64,000 nt of DNA from Massilia sp. 9096 (GTDB lineage: Bacteria; Pseudomonadota; Gammaproteobacteria; Burkholderiales; Burkholderiaceae_D): assembly GCF_000745265.1 (NCBI RefSeq), contig NZ_JQNN01000001.1:3844001-3908000 (forward strand), in the 5' to 3' direction. The notes below the pieces were generated by a model. It was not told the origin of the DNA and made no database searches. It was given only the letters and a program-made list of their open reading frames with translations. Each line of letters opens with the position of its first letter. Positions within the stretch are counted from its first letter, which is position 1. Positions 36,883 to 48,852 of the stretch are shown in pieces. Made by a program: the position numbers and the translations under genes.

Positions 36883-37542
36883 TCAGGTTGCCGCGGATTG
36901 TGCAGGCGCCGACGGCAGCAAACCGTTCAGCGCCATGTCGAGGAAGGTGTCGAGGAAGGCCATCGGCTCGAGCTCGGCGCGCGGGCACGGGCCGACCGAA
37001 TGCTTCCAGGTGATCAGCATCAGCATCGGTGCGACCAGCACTTGCGTCGTCATGTTGACGTCGACCGGGCGGAATTCGCCGCGCGCGATGCCGCGCTCGA
37101 GCATGCCGGCCATGGTGCGCGTGCCACGGGCGATGACTTCTTCCTGGTAGAAACAGGCCAGCTCGGGGAAATTGTCGGCCTCGGCCATGACCAGCTTGAT
37201 GATGCCGGAGGCCTTGGTGGCGCCCAGGCGCTGCCACCACGAGTGGATCAGGTGGCGCAGCAGGTCGGCGCTGTGGCCGTCGAACTCGGCCACCGAGGCT
37301 TCGGCGTCGCCGATCACCGGCACGATGTTGTTGCGCACAACCGCCTTGAACAGCTCTTCCTTGTTTTCGTAATACAAGTAGAGCGTGCCCTTGGAAACGC
37401 CGGCGCGGCGCGCCACGTCTTCCAGGCGTGTGGCGGCATAGCCACGCTCGACGAACAGGTCGAGCGCCGCCGACAGCAACTCCTGGGGACGCGCGTCCTT
37501 ACGTCGTTCCCAGCGCGGCTTGGTGTCTAAGGGGCATGGCAT
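36883..37542 (-). CDS. TetR/AcrR-family transcriptional regulator
   Basis: A 219-residue regulator. The N-terminal helix-turn-helix is clear (ELLSAALDLFVERGYAATR then DVARRAGVSKGTLYLYYENKEELF), followed by a ligand-binding domain. The ATG at 37542 is preferred over a TTG at 37557. A perfect palindrome lies 17 bp upstream of the start. There is no linked efflux operon, but the nearby tolC and the divergent cysteine-cluster gene are possible targets. Confidence 0.9.
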   Translation of the reverse strand: MPCPLDTKPRWERRKDARPQELLSAALDLFVERGYAATRLEDVARRAGVSKGTLYLYYENKEELFKAVVRNNIVPVIGDAEASVAEFDGHSADLLRHLIHSWWQRLGATKASGIIKLVMAEADNFPELACFYQEEVIARGTRTMAGMLERGIARGEFRPVDVNMTTQVLVAPMLMLITWKHSVGPCPRAELEPMAFLDTFLDMALNGLLPSAPAQSAAT

Positions 37543-37558
37543 GCTTCTGTCCGTCAAC

Positions 37559-37572
37559 TGACTGTTGAGTCA
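37559..37572. promoter_or_regulatory. Likely TetR-type operator
   Basis: TGACT-GTTG-AGTCA is a perfect 5-bp inverted repeat with a 4-nt spacer in the divergent region between the TetR gene and the cysteine-cluster gene. Size and position suit autoregulation. Confidence 0.6.
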
Positions 37573-37647
37573 GCGAATATAGACCTGCATATAAGGGCAG
37601 TCAAGGACGGCCCATCGGGTACCGGCCGATAGTATACTAGTTGGTCC

Positions 37648-37920
37648 ATGACCGTTCCCCAACAACCCATCCAGTGCCGGCCCGGCTGTGGCGCCTGCTG
37701 CATTGCCCCGTCCATCAGCTCGCCGATTCCTGGCATGCCCAACGGCAAGCCTGCAGGCGTACGCTGCGTGCAGCTCGACGAGCGCGACGGCTGCAAGATC
37801 TTCGGCCGTCCGGAGCGCCCGGCGGTGTGCGGCGGCCTGCAGCCCGCCAGCGACATGTGCGGCGAGTCGCGCGCGCATGCGATGTTTTTTCTCAGCGAAC
37901 TGGAGCGCTTGACCGCCTGA
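37648..37920 (+). CDS. YkgJ-family cysteine cluster protein
   Basis: A 90-residue protein with the metal-binding cluster CRPGCGACC near the N-terminus and further cysteines in [20 protein letters not shown] and MCGES. The family (YkgJ/DUF UPF0153) probably binds a zinc or iron-sulfur centre; no function is established. It is divergent from the TetR gene. Confidence 0.88.
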   Translation: MTVPQQPIQCRPGCGACCIAPSISSPIPGMPNGKPAGVRCVQLDERDGCKIFGRPERPAVCGGLQPASDMCGESRAHAMFFLSELERLTA

Positions 37921-38100
37921 CGCTTGCCCTGACTCTTGCCGATCGTAAAAAAGCCACTATCTATTGAGGGTACTCGACGGCAGCCCCCTGGCTCATGGTA
38001 AGCTTGCGCCCTGCCGGCGGCGAGGGTCACTTGTCGCGCGGCGTTCTTTCCCTCCCGCATCGGCTTCCCCAACCCTACCAATCACGATCCGACCAAAACA

Positions 38101-38946
38101 ATGGACATCATTCTCGCCCTGAAAGCGCTGATCATGGGCCTCGTCGAAGGCTTTACCGAATTCCTGCCGATCTCGTCCACGGGTCACTTGATCCTGGCCG
38201 GCAGCCTGCTGAAATTCACGGGCGGCGCGTTTACCGAAGACAAGGCCAAGGTGTTCGAGATCGTGATCCAGGCCGGCGCGATCCTGGCGGTAATGTGGGA
38301 ATTCCGCGCACGCATCGTTGCGGTGCTGACCGGTTTGAACGATCCGCGCCAGCAGAAATTCGCGATCAACGTGATCGTGGCCTTCCTGCCGGCCGCGGTG
38401 CTGGGCGTGCTGTTCAACAAGGCGATCAAGGCGCACCTGTTCGCGCCGCTGCCGGTGGCGCTGGCCTTCATCGTCGGCGCACTGGTGATCCTGTGGGTCG
38501 AGCGCACCCACAAGCACAGCAACGCCACCGCGCGCATCCAGAGCGTGGACGACATGACCGTCGCCGATGCCCTGAAAATCGGCTGCGCCCAGGCGTTTGC
38601 GCTGATCCCGGGCACCAGCCGTTCCGGCGCGACCATCATGGGCGCGATGCTGTTCGGGATGTCGCGCCAGGCGGCCACCGAATTCTCCTTCTTCCTGGCG
38701 ATCCCGACCCTGATCGGCGCGACCGTTTACTCGCTGTACAAGGAACGTGCGCTGCTGTCGGCGGCCGACCTGCCGCTGTTCGGCATCGGCTCGGTTGCCG
38801 CCTTCGTCTCGGCCTTCCTGTGCGTGCGCTGGCTGCTGCGCTTCATCAGCAGCCACGACTTCACCGGCTTCGCCTGGTACCGCATCCTGTTCGGCCTGGT
38901 CGTGCTGGGCACCGCCTACGCCGGCCTGGTGGTCTGGGCCGACTGA
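38101..38946 (+). CDS. uppP: Undecaprenyl-diphosphatase
   Basis: UppP (BacA) dephosphorylates undecaprenyl pyrophosphate to recycle the lipid carrier for peptidoglycan and O-antigen synthesis; overexpression gives bacitracin tolerance in E. coli. The 281-residue, eight-helix membrane protein shows [20 protein letters not shown] and the phosphatase motif [14 protein letters not shown]. It is followed 47 bp later by recQ on the same strand. Confidence 0.96.
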   Translation: MDIILALKALIMGLVEGFTEFLPISSTGHLILAGSLLKFTGGAFTEDKAKVFEIVIQAGAILAVMWEFRARIVAVLTGLNDPRQQKFAINVIVAFLPAAVLGVLFNKAIKAHLFAPLPVALAFIVGALVILWVERTHKHSNATARIQSVDDMTVADALKIGCAQAFALIPGTSRSGATIMGAMLFGMSRQAATEFSFFLAIPTLIGATVYSLYKERALLSAADLPLFGIGSVAAFVSAFLCVRWLLRFISSHDFTGFAWYRILFGLVVLGTAYAGLVVWAD

Positions 38947-38993
38947 AGGGAATCATCATCGAACGCTTGGACAGCCAGATAAGCGGCAACATC

Positions 38994-40814
<1,821 letters not shown>

Positions 40815-40915
40815 CTCGCTCGCGTAACAGGCGGGCGAACGTTCTGCCCGCTGCTAGCTTCCCGCTGCCGCCTTTCACAACCACCTGCATGCATGCGCGT
40901 CGATGCGCGCGTGGC

Positions 40916-41635
40916 TTACTTTTTCTTGAAAACCAGGTCCCAGACACCGTGGCCGAGCTTCAGGCCGCGGTTCTCGAACTTGGTCAGCGGGCGGTACGAC
41001 GGCTTCTCCGCATAGGCTTCAGCCGTGTTCTGCAGGGCCGGCTCGGCGCCGAGCACGTCCAGCATCTGGACCGCGTAGTCTTCCCAGTCGGTCGCGCAGT
41101 GGATATAGCCGCCCGGCTGCAGCTTCTGGCACAGCAGCTGCACGAACGCCGGCTGGATCAGGCGGCGCTTGTTGTGGCGCGCCTTGTGCCACGGGTCGGG
41201 GAAGAAGATGTGCACGCCGGCCAGGGTGCCGTCGGCGATCATGTTGTTCAGCACTTCCACGGCATCGTGCTGGATCAGGCGCAGGTTCGCGATGCCCTGC
41301 TCGCCGATCTGCTTGAGCAGGCTGCCCACGCCCGGCGTGTGCACCTCGACGCCGACGAAGTCGACATCCGGCATGGCTTCGGCGATGTGGGCGGTGGTGT
41401 CGCCCATGCCGAAGCCGATCTCCAGCACCAGCGGGGCCTGGCGCCCGAACGGCGCGTGGAAGTCGAACGGCTCTTTGCGGTACTCGACCAGGAACCGCGG
41501 CCCGAACTCTTCCAGCGCACGCGCCTGCCCGGTCGACAGGCGGCCGGCCCGCGTGACGAAACTGCGGATACGGTGCTCGGTCGGGTCGTAGAGCATCGGC
41601 CGGCCCTGGCTATTGGTAGGCGTATCGGAAGACAT
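40916..41635 (-). CDS. trmB: tRNA (guanine-N7-)-methyltransferase
   Basis: TrmB makes m7G46 in tRNA with SAM. The 239-residue protein has [15 protein letters not shown], the family hallmark [17 protein letters not shown], and CATDWEDYA. The ATG at 41635 ([11 protein letters not shown]) is chosen by homology of what follows; an in-frame ATG at 41668 with a weak AGG site is possible. It converges with recQ, and the 100-bp gap contains only a weak hairpin without a T-run. Confidence 0.94.
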   Translation of the reverse strand: MSSDTPTNSQGRPMLYDPTEHRIRSFVTRAGRLSTGQARALEEFGPRFLVEYRKEPFDFHAPFGRQAPLVLEIGFGMGDTTAHIAEAMPDVDFVGVEVHTPGVGSLLKQIGEQGIANLRLIQHDAVEVLNNMIADGTLAGVHIFFPDPWHKARHNKRRLIQPAFVQLLCQKLQPGGYIHCATDWEDYAVQMLDVLGAEPALQNTAEAYAEKPSYRPLTKFENRGLKLGHGVWDLVFKKK

Positions 41636-41753
41636 GATCGATCTGGAGGAAGAGAAAAGGGTCGACATTATAGCCTAGCTTGGCTGTCGAAAATTCTTAC
41701 ATCGCCAGCCTGGCGCGCCAACAGATGCCTGTTCCATAAAGTAATTTCCTTAA

Positions 41754-41767
41754 GGCATGAAAATTGC
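41754..41767 (+). promoter_or_regulatory. Sigma-54-type promoter of the PEP-CTERM gene
   Basis: GGCATGAAAATTGC has the invariant GG-N10-GC spacing and agrees with the -24/-12 consensus TGGCACG-N4-TTGCW at most positions. It lies 50 bp before the ATG. PEP-CTERM genes are commonly under sigma-54 and the PrsR/PrsK system. Confidence 0.65.
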
Positions 41768-41817
41768 TCATGTAAAAGGTTGCGTTAAGTAATTTGCAAA
41801 GTCCTAAGGAGTGAACG

Positions 41818-42033
41818 ATGTTGAATATCCGTAGATGGGTGCCGGCAGCAGTCCTCGCCGCATGCGCGCTGCCCGCCTGTGCAGACCCGGTCCAGGCGGC
41901 CGCCCGGATCGGGCACGAGCAAGTGTATGTCGCCATGATCGATACGGCCGGCGACGACATGCCGGAGCCGGCCTCGCTGGCGCTGATCGGCCTGGGCGTA
42001 CTGGGCCTGATCGCCTTCCGCCGCAAGTTCTGA
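41818..42033 (+). CDS. Very small PEP-CTERM sorting-domain protein
   Basis: A 71-residue exported protein. It has a signal peptide (about residues 1-22), then some 26 residues of mature sequence, then the PEP-CTERM tripartite signal: Pro-Glu-Pro at 49-51, one membrane helix (about 53-66) and a basic end RRKF. An exosortase would cleave near PEP and release or glyco-anchor a peptide of only about 27 residues. AAGGAG at 41807 fixes the start. No exosortase gene is in the window. The role is unknown. Confidence 0.85.
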   Translation: MLNIRRWVPAAVLAACALPACADPVQAAARIGHEQVYVAMIDTAGDDMPEPASLALIGLGVLGLIAFRRKF

Positions 42034-42136
42034 AGCGGCCGCATGCGGCCGATCCTGAACCCGGTTACGCCGAGCTGAGCGTGCGCAGCCGCGGTTCTCG
42101 GACATAATGGACGCTTCGCAGACTGGAGAATCGTCC

Positions 42137-43285
42137 ATGCAACGCCAGAATCACCCGATCGCGACCGAAGACAACGTCGCCAGCTTCCAGCTCACCTCGT
42201 TCCACTTCGGGACGCCGGTCGACGGCAGCGCCGGCGACGCCGCTACAAAGGCCAAGAAGGTCTACCTGCAGGCCTCGCTGCACGCCGACGAGGTGCCGGC
42301 GATGCTGGTCGCGCACGCGCTCAAGCGCGAACTGGAAAAGCTGGACGCCGCGGGCCGCGTCAAGGGCGAAATCATCCTGGTCCCCGCCGCCAATCCGATC
42401 GGGCTGTCCCAGGTCATCCACGGCGCCCCCTTCGGCCGCTTCGACCTGGCCAGCGGCGTCAACTTCAACCGCAACTACAAGCACGTCGCCGAGTCGCTCA
42501 AGACCTCGCTGGCCGGCGAGCTCGGGCCCGACGCCCACGCCAACGCGGCCCTCGTGCGCGCGCACGCGCGGCGCGCGGTGGCCGAGTGGCAGCCGAAGTC
42601 GGCGACGCAGGAACTCAAGAAGCGGCTGCTGTCGATGGCCATCGACGCCGACATCATGCTCGACCTGCACTGCGATAACGAAGCGGTGCTGCACCTGTAC
42701 ACCGGCACCCCGCTGGCCGAACGCGTGCAGCCGCTGGCCGACCTGCTCGGCGCGCATGCGGTGCTGCTGGCCACCGAGTCCGGCGGCGAACCCTTCGACG
42801 AGGCCTGCAGCCGCGTGTGGTGGGAGCTGGCCGAGCACTTCGGCGACGCCACGCCGATCCCGCTCGGCTGCGTCGGCGTGACGGTCGAGCTGCGCGGCGA
42901 GAACGACGTGCGCTACGACCTGGCCGACCGCGACGCGCGCGCGATCCTGCAATACCTTGCGCGCGAAGGCGTGCTGGCGCTCGACGGCCTCGACCCGCTG
43001 CCCGCGCCGCTGTGCGCACCGACCCCGCTGGCGGGCGTGGAATCGCTGGAGGCGCCGCATTCGGGCGTGCTGGTGTTCCTCAAGACGCTGGGCGAGCAGG
43101 TCGCCGCCGGCGACGCCGTGGCCGACATCGTCAACCCGGTCAGCGGCCGGACCACGACGCTGCATGCCGGCCGCGCCGGTGTCCTGTTCGCCAGCACGGC
43201 GCACCGCCACCTGCTGCGCGGAATGCATGTGTGTAAGATCGCGGGCAGCGAGGCCCACCGCAGCGGCAGCCTGCTGTCCGCCTGA
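42137..43285 (+). CDS. Succinylglutamate desuccinylase/aspartoacylase-family (M14-like) zinc hydrolase
   Basis: A 382-residue zinc-dependent amidohydrolase of the AstE/Aspa group. Zinc ligands appear as His and Glu in ASLHADEVPAML and His in IMLDLHCDNE, with NFNRNYK as a substrate-side motif. The C-terminal part (LEAPHSGVLVFLKTLGEQVAAGD) looks like a biotinyl/lipoyl-type beta domain seen in such proteins. It probably removes an acyl group from an amino acid or small peptide. GGAG precedes the ATG at 42137; an ATG at 42107 is in frame. Confidence 0.85.
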   Translation: MQRQNHPIATEDNVASFQLTSFHFGTPVDGSAGDAATKAKKVYLQASLHADEVPAMLVAHALKRELEKLDAAGRVKGEIILVPAANPIGLSQVIHGAPFGRFDLASGVNFNRNYKHVAESLKTSLAGELGPDAHANAALVRAHARRAVAEWQPKSATQELKKRLLSMAIDADIMLDLHCDNEAVLHLYTGTPLAERVQPLADLLGAHAVLLATESGGEPFDEACSRVWWELAEHFGDATPIPLGCVGVTVELRGENDVRYDLADRDARAILQYLAREGVLALDGLDPLPAPLCAPTPLAGVESLEAPHSGVLVFLKTLGEQVAAGDAVADIVNPVSGRTTTLHAGRAGVLFASTAHRHLLRGMHVCKIAGSEAHRSGSLLSA

Positions 43286-43309
43286 TACGTCATCAAGGAG
43301 GCTGCTACA

Positions 43310-43390
43310 ACCGTAGCGAGCTGCAGCAGTGTTGGTTGAGAAGCGCAGCTGTACAAGCGTACAGCGAGCATCGCAGACCGACAATGCCAC
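43310..43390. repeat. Dispersed intergenic repeat, copy 2 (long form, imperfect palindrome)
   Basis: Matches copy 1 near 14338 through GCGCAGCTG, then continues with GTACAGCGAGCATCGCAGAC. GCTGTAC and GTACAGC form a 7-bp stem over a 4-nt loop, and the outer arms (TGTTGG...CCGACA) are also partly complementary. It lies between the M14-type gene and a convergent signalling gene. Confidence 0.65.
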
Positions 43391-43411
43391 GCGCAGTAGG
43401 TCGTGGAAGCC

Positions 43412-46147
43412 TCACGCCGCCAGTGGCTGGTCCAGCAGGTAGCGCTTGACCAGCAGCGGCGCCATCGCCTCCGCCGGCATCGGCCGCGCGATCAGGTAGC
43501 CCTGCACCTCGTTGCAGCCGAGCGCGCGCAGCAGCGCCAGCTGTTCGTGGTTCTCGACACCCTCGGCCACCACCTCCATCCCGAGCGCGTGCGCCATCGA
43601 CACGATCGCCTGGAAGAACACGGTGCCCTCCTTCGAGCGTCCCAGCTCGGCGGTGAACGAGCGGTCGACCTTCAGCACGTCCATCTTCATGCGCTGCAGC
43701 TGCGACAGCGACGAGTAGCCGGTGCCGAAATCGTCGACGTGCAGCTTGACCCCGAGCGCGCGGATCGCCGCCAGCTCGGCCAGGATCGCGTCCTGGTCGC
43801 CCATCATCGCCGATTCGGTGATCTCGACTTCGAGCAGGCCGGCGTCGACGCCATGACGGCGCAACCCGTCGGCCAGCTCGTGCTGCACGCCGCCGCGTGA
43901 AAACTGCTTGGGCGAGACGTTGATCGAGACCGGGACCAGCGGCAGGCCTTGCGCGCGCCAGGCGGCCAGCTGGGCGCAGGCCTGGTCGATCACGATCGCC
44001 CCGACCTGCACGATCAGGCCGCTCGACTCGGCCAGCGGGATGAATTCGTCGGGGCGGATCATGCCGAGCTGCGGATGCTCCCAGCGGATCAGCGCCTCCA
44101 TGCTGAGCAGCGCACCCGTGCGGGTGTCGACGCGCGGCTGATAATGCAGGCGGAACTGGCGCTGCTCGATGGCGACCAGCAGGCGCTGGCGCAGCTGGGC
44201 GCGCGTCCTGAGCGTCGACGACTGGGCCGGATCGAAGAATCGGTACTGGCCCTTGCCCTCGTTCTTGCCGGCATACATGGCGATGTCGCCGTGGCGGATC
44301 AGGGTCGCCGCATCGAGGCCGTCGCGCGGATACACGCTGATGCCGACCGAGGCGCCGATGCGGTGCTGCTCGCCGCCGATGCCGAACGGCTTGCCGAAGG
44401 CGTCGATGATGCGCGCGGCGACGTTGGCCGCCTGCTGGTCGCTGTCGAAGGGCGAGAGCAGCACGATGAATTCGTCGCCGCCGAAGCGCGCCACGCGGTC
44501 GCCCGGGCGCAGCTGCGACATCAGGCGCTCGGCGGCGGCGCGCAGCAGGCGGTCGCCGATCGCATGGCCGTGCGAGTCGTTGACCTGCTTGAATTCGTCG
44601 AGGTCGACGAACAGCAGCGCCGCGCCCTGGCCCAGGCCCTGTGCTTGCGCCAGCGCCTGCGGCACGAAGTTGAGGAACCAGTGGCGGTTCGGCAGGCCGG
44701 TCAGGCTGTCTTCGTTGGCCAGGCGCGCCAGCTCGGCTTCGTGCGCCTTGCGTTCGCTGATGTCCTGCAGCGTCACGGCCAGCACGCCGCCGACGCGCAC
44801 GATGCGCCGGTGGCCCCAGCGGATGTTCAGGCGGTTATCCTCGGGCATGCGCCGGTCTTCCTGGTGAAAGCCGACCGCCATGGCCTGGCGGTAGTTGTCG
44901 ATCAGCGCCATGCCGTCGACGCCGCCGATCTGCGAGACCAGCGTGCCGACCAGCGCCTCGCGCGTCAGGCCATAGAAAAAGGCGCCGCGCTCGTTGCAGT
45001 CGACGATGCGGAAGTCGACCACCTCGCCCTTGCGGTCGCGCAGCGGGGCGACCATGTAGAAGCCGTCGTTGGCGCTCTCGGTGGCGGTGCGGTAGGCGCG
45101 CTGCACGGTGTCGCGCTCGCGCGCGCGCCGCGCCGCGCGCAGGGACAGCATGCTGGCCGCGCCGGCCAGCGCCAGCAGGCCGAGCGTGGCCAGCACCATG
45201 CGGTTGCGGGCGTCGATCCAGTAGGCGTCGGCGCCGGCCAGCGCGGCGGTCTGCGACAGCGCCACCAGCGCCACCACCGGATACACGCTCGAGCGGCGCC
45301 AGCCGAGCACGCGCGCACGCCCGTCGGCGAAACCGCCGCCATGCGCACCCGCACCGGCATCGCCCTGGACCAGCTGCACCCCGCGCGGCACCGGCCAGCG
45401 CTCGGCATTGGCCGGCAGCAGCGAGCCGGCCGTGCCCAGGCGCACGGCGCCGCCGGCATCCTGCTCGACGCGCAGCGGGTGCTCGGTGCCGACCAGCGCC
45501 AGCAGGCTGTCCGCGCCCAGCGTCGCGGCGCTCACAAAAGAGGTGAAATAGCCGGCGTCGACCGCCATCACCAGCACGCCGTCGAATTCGTCGTCGCGCG
45601 TGTCGAGACGGCGCGTGAACAGGATCGCGCCGCGCGCGCCAAGCTCGGGCGGCGCCGCGCCGATGCGCAACGCGGTCGAGATGTTGTCGCGGTGTTCGAT
45701 GAAGAAGCGCGTGCCGGCCAGGTTGGGCGCGCCGCCGTGCGGCCGGCTGGACGAGCGCACCGCGCCGTCGCGGCCGATCACGCTGACGTTCAGGATCGCG
45801 CTGTCGGTGAACATGCCGTCGCGCCGCATGTCCTCGATCAGCGTGCGCTGGTCGGCGCGCTGATACTCATGCTCCCAGCTGTGCTTGAGCTGCATGGTGA
45901 TCTGGTCGACCTGCGCCACCGAGCGCGTGACGTACTGCTCGTAGGCTTCGGCGTAGGCGTCGGCTTCCTTGACGGCCAGTTCGGCGGCGCGGCGGTGTTC
46001 GGCGTTCGAGCGCAGCACGGCGCCGCTCCACAGGACGGCGCAGGCGAGCAGGGCCAGCGCGGGCCACAGCAGCGCCAGGAATCGATGGGTGCGCGGAGCG
46101 GTATGGGCGCTGAGCTTGTTCATGCGGCAAGTGTAAGCAACCCGCAT
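43412..46147 (-). CDS. Membrane sensor diguanylate cyclase/phosphodiesterase (PAS-GGDEF-EAL)
   Basis: A 911-residue inner-membrane protein for cyclic-di-GMP turnover. It has a membrane segment near 22-42, a periplasmic sensor region to about 300, a second membrane segment near 312-335, a PAS-like domain to about 460, a GGDEF domain with the intact motif [11 protein letters not shown], and an EAL domain with [11 protein letters not shown] and [11 protein letters not shown]. Both active sites look complete. The ATG at 46147 (15 bp after the receiver gene, with GGGG upstream) is likely; Met9 at 46123 is an alternative. It is coupled to the receiver gene upstream. Confidence 0.92.
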   Translation of the reverse strand: MRVAYTCRMNKLSAHTAPRTHRFLALLWPALALLACAVLWSGAVLRSNAEHRRAAELAVKEADAYAEAYEQYVTRSVAQVDQITMQLKHSWEHEYQRADQRTLIEDMRRDGMFTDSAILNVSVIGRDGAVRSSSRPHGGAPNLAGTRFFIEHRDNISTALRIGAAPPELGARGAILFTRRLDTRDDEFDGVLVMAVDAGYFTSFVSAATLGADSLLALVGTEHPLRVEQDAGGAVRLGTAGSLLPANAERWPVPRGVQLVQGDAGAGAHGGGFADGRARVLGWRRSSVYPVVALVALSQTAALAGADAYWIDARNRMVLATLGLLALAGAASMLSLRAARRARERDTVQRAYRTATESANDGFYMVAPLRDRKGEVVDFRIVDCNERGAFFYGLTREALVGTLVSQIGGVDGMALIDNYRQAMAVGFHQEDRRMPEDNRLNIRWGHRRIVRVGGVLAVTLQDISERKAHEAELARLANEDSLTGLPNRHWFLNFVPQALAQAQGLGQGAALLFVDLDEFKQVNDSHGHAIGDRLLRAAAERLMSQLRPGDRVARFGGDEFIVLLSPFDSDQQAANVAARIIDAFGKPFGIGGEQHRIGASVGISVYPRDGLDAATLIRHGDIAMYAGKNEGKGQYRFFDPAQSSTLRTRAQLRQRLLVAIEQRQFRLHYQPRVDTRTGALLSMEALIRWEHPQLGMIRPDEFIPLAESSGLIVQVGAIVIDQACAQLAAWRAQGLPLVPVSINVSPKQFSRGGVQHELADGLRRHGVDAGLLEVEITESAMMGDQDAILAELAAIRALGVKLHVDDFGTGYSSLSQLQRMKMDVLKVDRSFTAELGRSKEGTVFFQAIVSMAHALGMEVVAEGVENHEQLALLRALGCNEVQGYLIARPMPAEAMAPLLVKRYLLDQPLAA

Positions 46148-46162
46148 GACACCCCGATGACA

Positions 46163-46561
46163 CTAGGCCGGCGCGCCCCCTGCCAGCACGTCCATCAGCG
46201 CCATGACGTCGGCCGGCTTGACGAAGTGGTGATGGAAACCCGCGGCGCGCGACGCCTGGCGGTCCTGTTCCTGGCCGTAGCCGGTCAGGGCGACGAACAG
46301 CGCACCGTTCGTGGCCGGCAGCGCATGCAGCTGGCGCGCCAGTTCATGGCCGTCCATGCCGGGCAGGCCGATGTCGAGGATGAAGGTGTCGAAGCGCCGT
46401 TCGCGCACGCACGCGAGCGCCTGGAGCGGGTCGTACTCGACCGCGACGTCGTGGCCGAGCGCTTGCAGCAGCAGGGCCACGGTTTCGGCGGCATCGACGT
46501 TGTCGTCGACCACGAGGATGTGCCGTGCGGCCGGTTCGCAGGTTGGAGTGAGCTCATTCAT
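46163..46561 (-). CDS. Single-domain response regulator
   Basis: A 132-residue CheY-like receiver: the acidic pair in HILVVDDNVDAAE, the phospho-acceptor Asp in ILDIGLPGMDG, and the conserved Lys in HHFVKPADV. It has no output domain, so it passes its state to a partner. Its sequence is very like the receiver domain at the end of the hybrid kinase encoded just upstream (LLDIGLPDMDG, LVKPADL). That suggests duplication, and the kinase may be its donor. Confidence 0.92.
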   Translation of the reverse strand: MNELTPTCEPAARHILVVDDNVDAAETVALLLQALGHDVAVEYDPLQALACVRERRFDTFILDIGLPGMDGHELARQLHALPATNGALFVALTGYGQEQDRQASRAAGFHHHFVKPADVMALMDVLAGGAPA

Positions 46562-46685
46562 TGCGCTGGGAAAACAGGAAGTGTTTCCTGAATGTTAGAT
46601 CAAGCGCGGCAATCGTTACAAAAATTTTTCTTCAAAGAATGCGTATTCGTGCAAAACGTATCGCGAAAGCCTCACTGAGGCGGCC

Positions 46686-48734
46686 TCAGCGCGCCGCCTT
46701 GGCGCGCGCCAGCACCTCGCTCACCTCACCCAGGTCGGCGGGCTTGACCAGGTAGTGGTCGAAACCGGCCTGCTGCGCTTCCTCGCGGTCCTGGCGCTGG
46801 CCGTAGCCGGTCAACGCGACCAGCGTCGCGTGCGCGTTTTCCGGCTGGGCGCGCAGGCGCCGCGCCAGCTCGTAGCCGTCCATGTCGGGCAAGCCGATGT
46901 CTAGCAGCAGCACGTCCGGCCGCTCGCGCCGCGCCCGCTCGAGCGCACCCTGGCCGTCGTACTCGACGCTGAGCGCATGGCCCTGCACCTCGAGCAGCGC
47001 GGCCAGCATCTGGGCGGCGTCGACGTTGTCGTCCACGACCATCACGCGCAGGTGGCCGGCATCCTGGGCGGCGGCGCGCCGTCCGCCGGGGCTGTTATCA
47101 GGCGCGGGCGCCGCCACGCGCGGCAGGCACAGCGAAAACTCGCTGCCCTGCCCCAGCCCGGCGCTCCCGGCGTGCACGCTGCCGCTGTGCAGGGCGATCA
47201 GGCTTTTCACCAGCGCCAGGCCGATCCCCAGCCCGCCCTGGGAGCGGTCCGGGGTGCGCTCGGCCTGGGTGAACAGGTCGAAGATGTAGGGGAGCACCTC
47301 TGGCGCGATGCCGACCCCGTTGTCGCGCACGGTGATGAACACGCGCGTTTCGTCGACCGTGACTGCCAGCAGGATGCTGCCGCCCGGCGCGGTGTACTTG
47401 GCGGCGTTGTTGAGGATGTTCGAGATCACCTGGATCAGGCGCGTACGGTCGCCGATCACGTGGGCCGGCTGGCCGGACAGCTGCAGCGTCAGCGCATGAC
47501 GGCGCGCGTCGACCAGCGGGCGCACCTGCTCGACCGCGGCGGAGACGATCACGTTCAGGTCGAGTTCTTCCTTTTCCAGCGCCACCAGCCCGCGCGTGAC
47601 GCGCGAGACATCCAGCAGGTCGTTGACCAGGTCGGTCATGTGCGACGCCTGGCGCACGATGATCTCGCTGGCGTTGGCCACGCTCTTGGCATCCTGGCGG
47701 CCCAGGCGCAGGAGCTGGGCTGCGGTCATGATCGGCGCCAGCGGGTTGCGCAGCTCGTGCGCCAGCATCGCCAGGAACTGGTCCTTCTGGCGGTTGGCGG
47801 CGCGCAGCTCGTCCTCGATCTGCTTGCGCGCGGTGACGTCGCTGCCCTCGACGAAGATGCCGGAGACGGCGCCGCCCGCGTCGCGGATCGGCTGGTAGAC
47901 GAAGTCGATGAAGCGTTCCTCGAGCGGGCCGCCGGACTCGCGCTGCAGGCGCAGCGGCAGCGCATGGCCGACGAACGGCTCGCCGCTTTGGTAGACGCGG
48001 TCGAGCAGTTCGAAAAAGCCCTGGCCGGTCACCTCCGGCAGCGCGTCGCGCGCACGCTTGCCGACCAGCTGGCGGCCGCCGATCAGCTGCAGGTAGGACT
48101 GGTTGGTCAGCTCGAACACGTGGTCGGGCCCGCGCAGCACCGCCATGATGCCCGGCGCCTGCTCGAACAGGGCGCGGAAGCGCTCGAGCTCCTCGTTGCG
48201 GTAGCGCTCGGCCAGCACCTGTTCGGTGACCTCGACGCAGGCGCAGTAGACACCGGCGATGGCGCCGGTTTCGTCGCGCACCGGCGAATACGAGAACGTG
48301 AACCAGGTCGACTCGTCGTAGCCGTGGCGGTTCATCAGGAGGTGCAGGCGGTCGGCGTAGGTGGCTTCGCCGCGCAGCGCGCGCTCGGCCAGCGGGCTGA
48401 GGTCATGCCAGATCTCGGCCCAGACGTCGCAAAAGCGCGCGCCCAGGGCATGCGGATGCTTGTCGCCGAGGACGTCGCGGTAGGAATCGTTGTACAGGAA
48501 GCCGAGCGCCGGGCCCCAGGCCACGAACATCGGGAATTTCGAGTTGAGCATCAGCTCGACCACGGTACGCAGCGCCTGCGGCCAGGCGCGCGGATGGCCC
48601 AGCGGCGAGGTCGACCAGTCGTGCGCACGCATCAGGGCGCCCATCTCGCCGCCGCCGCTCATGAACATCAGCGCGGTGTCGGACTGGTCGATCGGATCGA
48701 CGGACTGCGTGGGCCGGTACGGGTCTTGTTGCAT
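46686..48734 (-). CDS. Hybrid sensor histidine kinase (PAS-PAS-HisKA-HATPase-REC)
   Basis: A 682-residue soluble hybrid kinase. It has two PAS-like domains (about 30-170 and 185-310), the HisKA box AMLAHELRNPLAPIM, an HATPase with NILNNAAKYTAPGG and FTQAERTPDRSQGGLGIGL, and a C-terminal receiver (VMVVDDNVDAAQ; Asp in LLLDIGLPDMDG). No membrane segment is visible. The ATG at 48734 is taken rather than a TTG at 48743. A receiver gene and a c-di-GMP enzyme gene follow on the same strand. Confidence 0.92.
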   Translation of the reverse strand: MQQDPYRPTQSVDPIDQSDTALMFMSGGGEMGALMRAHDWSTSPLGHPRAWPQALRTVVELMLNSKFPMFVAWGPALGFLYNDSYRDVLGDKHPHALGARFCDVWAEIWHDLSPLAERALRGEATYADRLHLLMNRHGYDESTWFTFSYSPVRDETGAIAGVYCACVEVTEQVLAERYRNEELERFRALFEQAPGIMAVLRGPDHVFELTNQSYLQLIGGRQLVGKRARDALPEVTGQGFFELLDRVYQSGEPFVGHALPLRLQRESGGPLEERFIDFVYQPIRDAGGAVSGIFVEGSDVTARKQIEDELRAANRQKDQFLAMLAHELRNPLAPIMTAAQLLRLGRQDAKSVANASEIIVRQASHMTDLVNDLLDVSRVTRGLVALEKEELDLNVIVSAAVEQVRPLVDARRHALTLQLSGQPAHVIGDRTRLIQVISNILNNAAKYTAPGGSILLAVTVDETRVFITVRDNGVGIAPEVLPYIFDLFTQAERTPDRSQGGLGIGLALVKSLIALHSGSVHAGSAGLGQGSEFSLCLPRVAAPAPDNSPGGRRAAAQDAGHLRVMVVDDNVDAAQMLAALLEVQGHALSVEYDGQGALERARRERPDVLLLDIGLPDMDGYELARRLRAQPENAHATLVALTGYGQRQDREEAQQAGFDHYLVKPADLGEVSEVLARAKAAR

Positions 48735-48852
48735 GCTCGCCAAGAGAAAAGAGTCGTGCCAAGTTTGCCATAATTACCTGGGCAGACGCGCACGGGCGGA
48801 GCGGGCGGGATCGAGTATGCTGAGGGGAACAGTCGCGCGGACACGCGAAGCA

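Noticed and set aside
40830..40855. GC hairpin (GCGGGC/GCCCGC) between recQ and trmB as a terminator
   Set aside because: The stem is only 6 bp and no T-run follows on either strand.
43949..46591. An 880-codon open frame on the plus strand
   Set aside because: It lies antisense to the clear GGDEF-EAL gene and its neighbour, is rich in Arg/Ala/Gly, and has no domain. High GC content makes such frames common.
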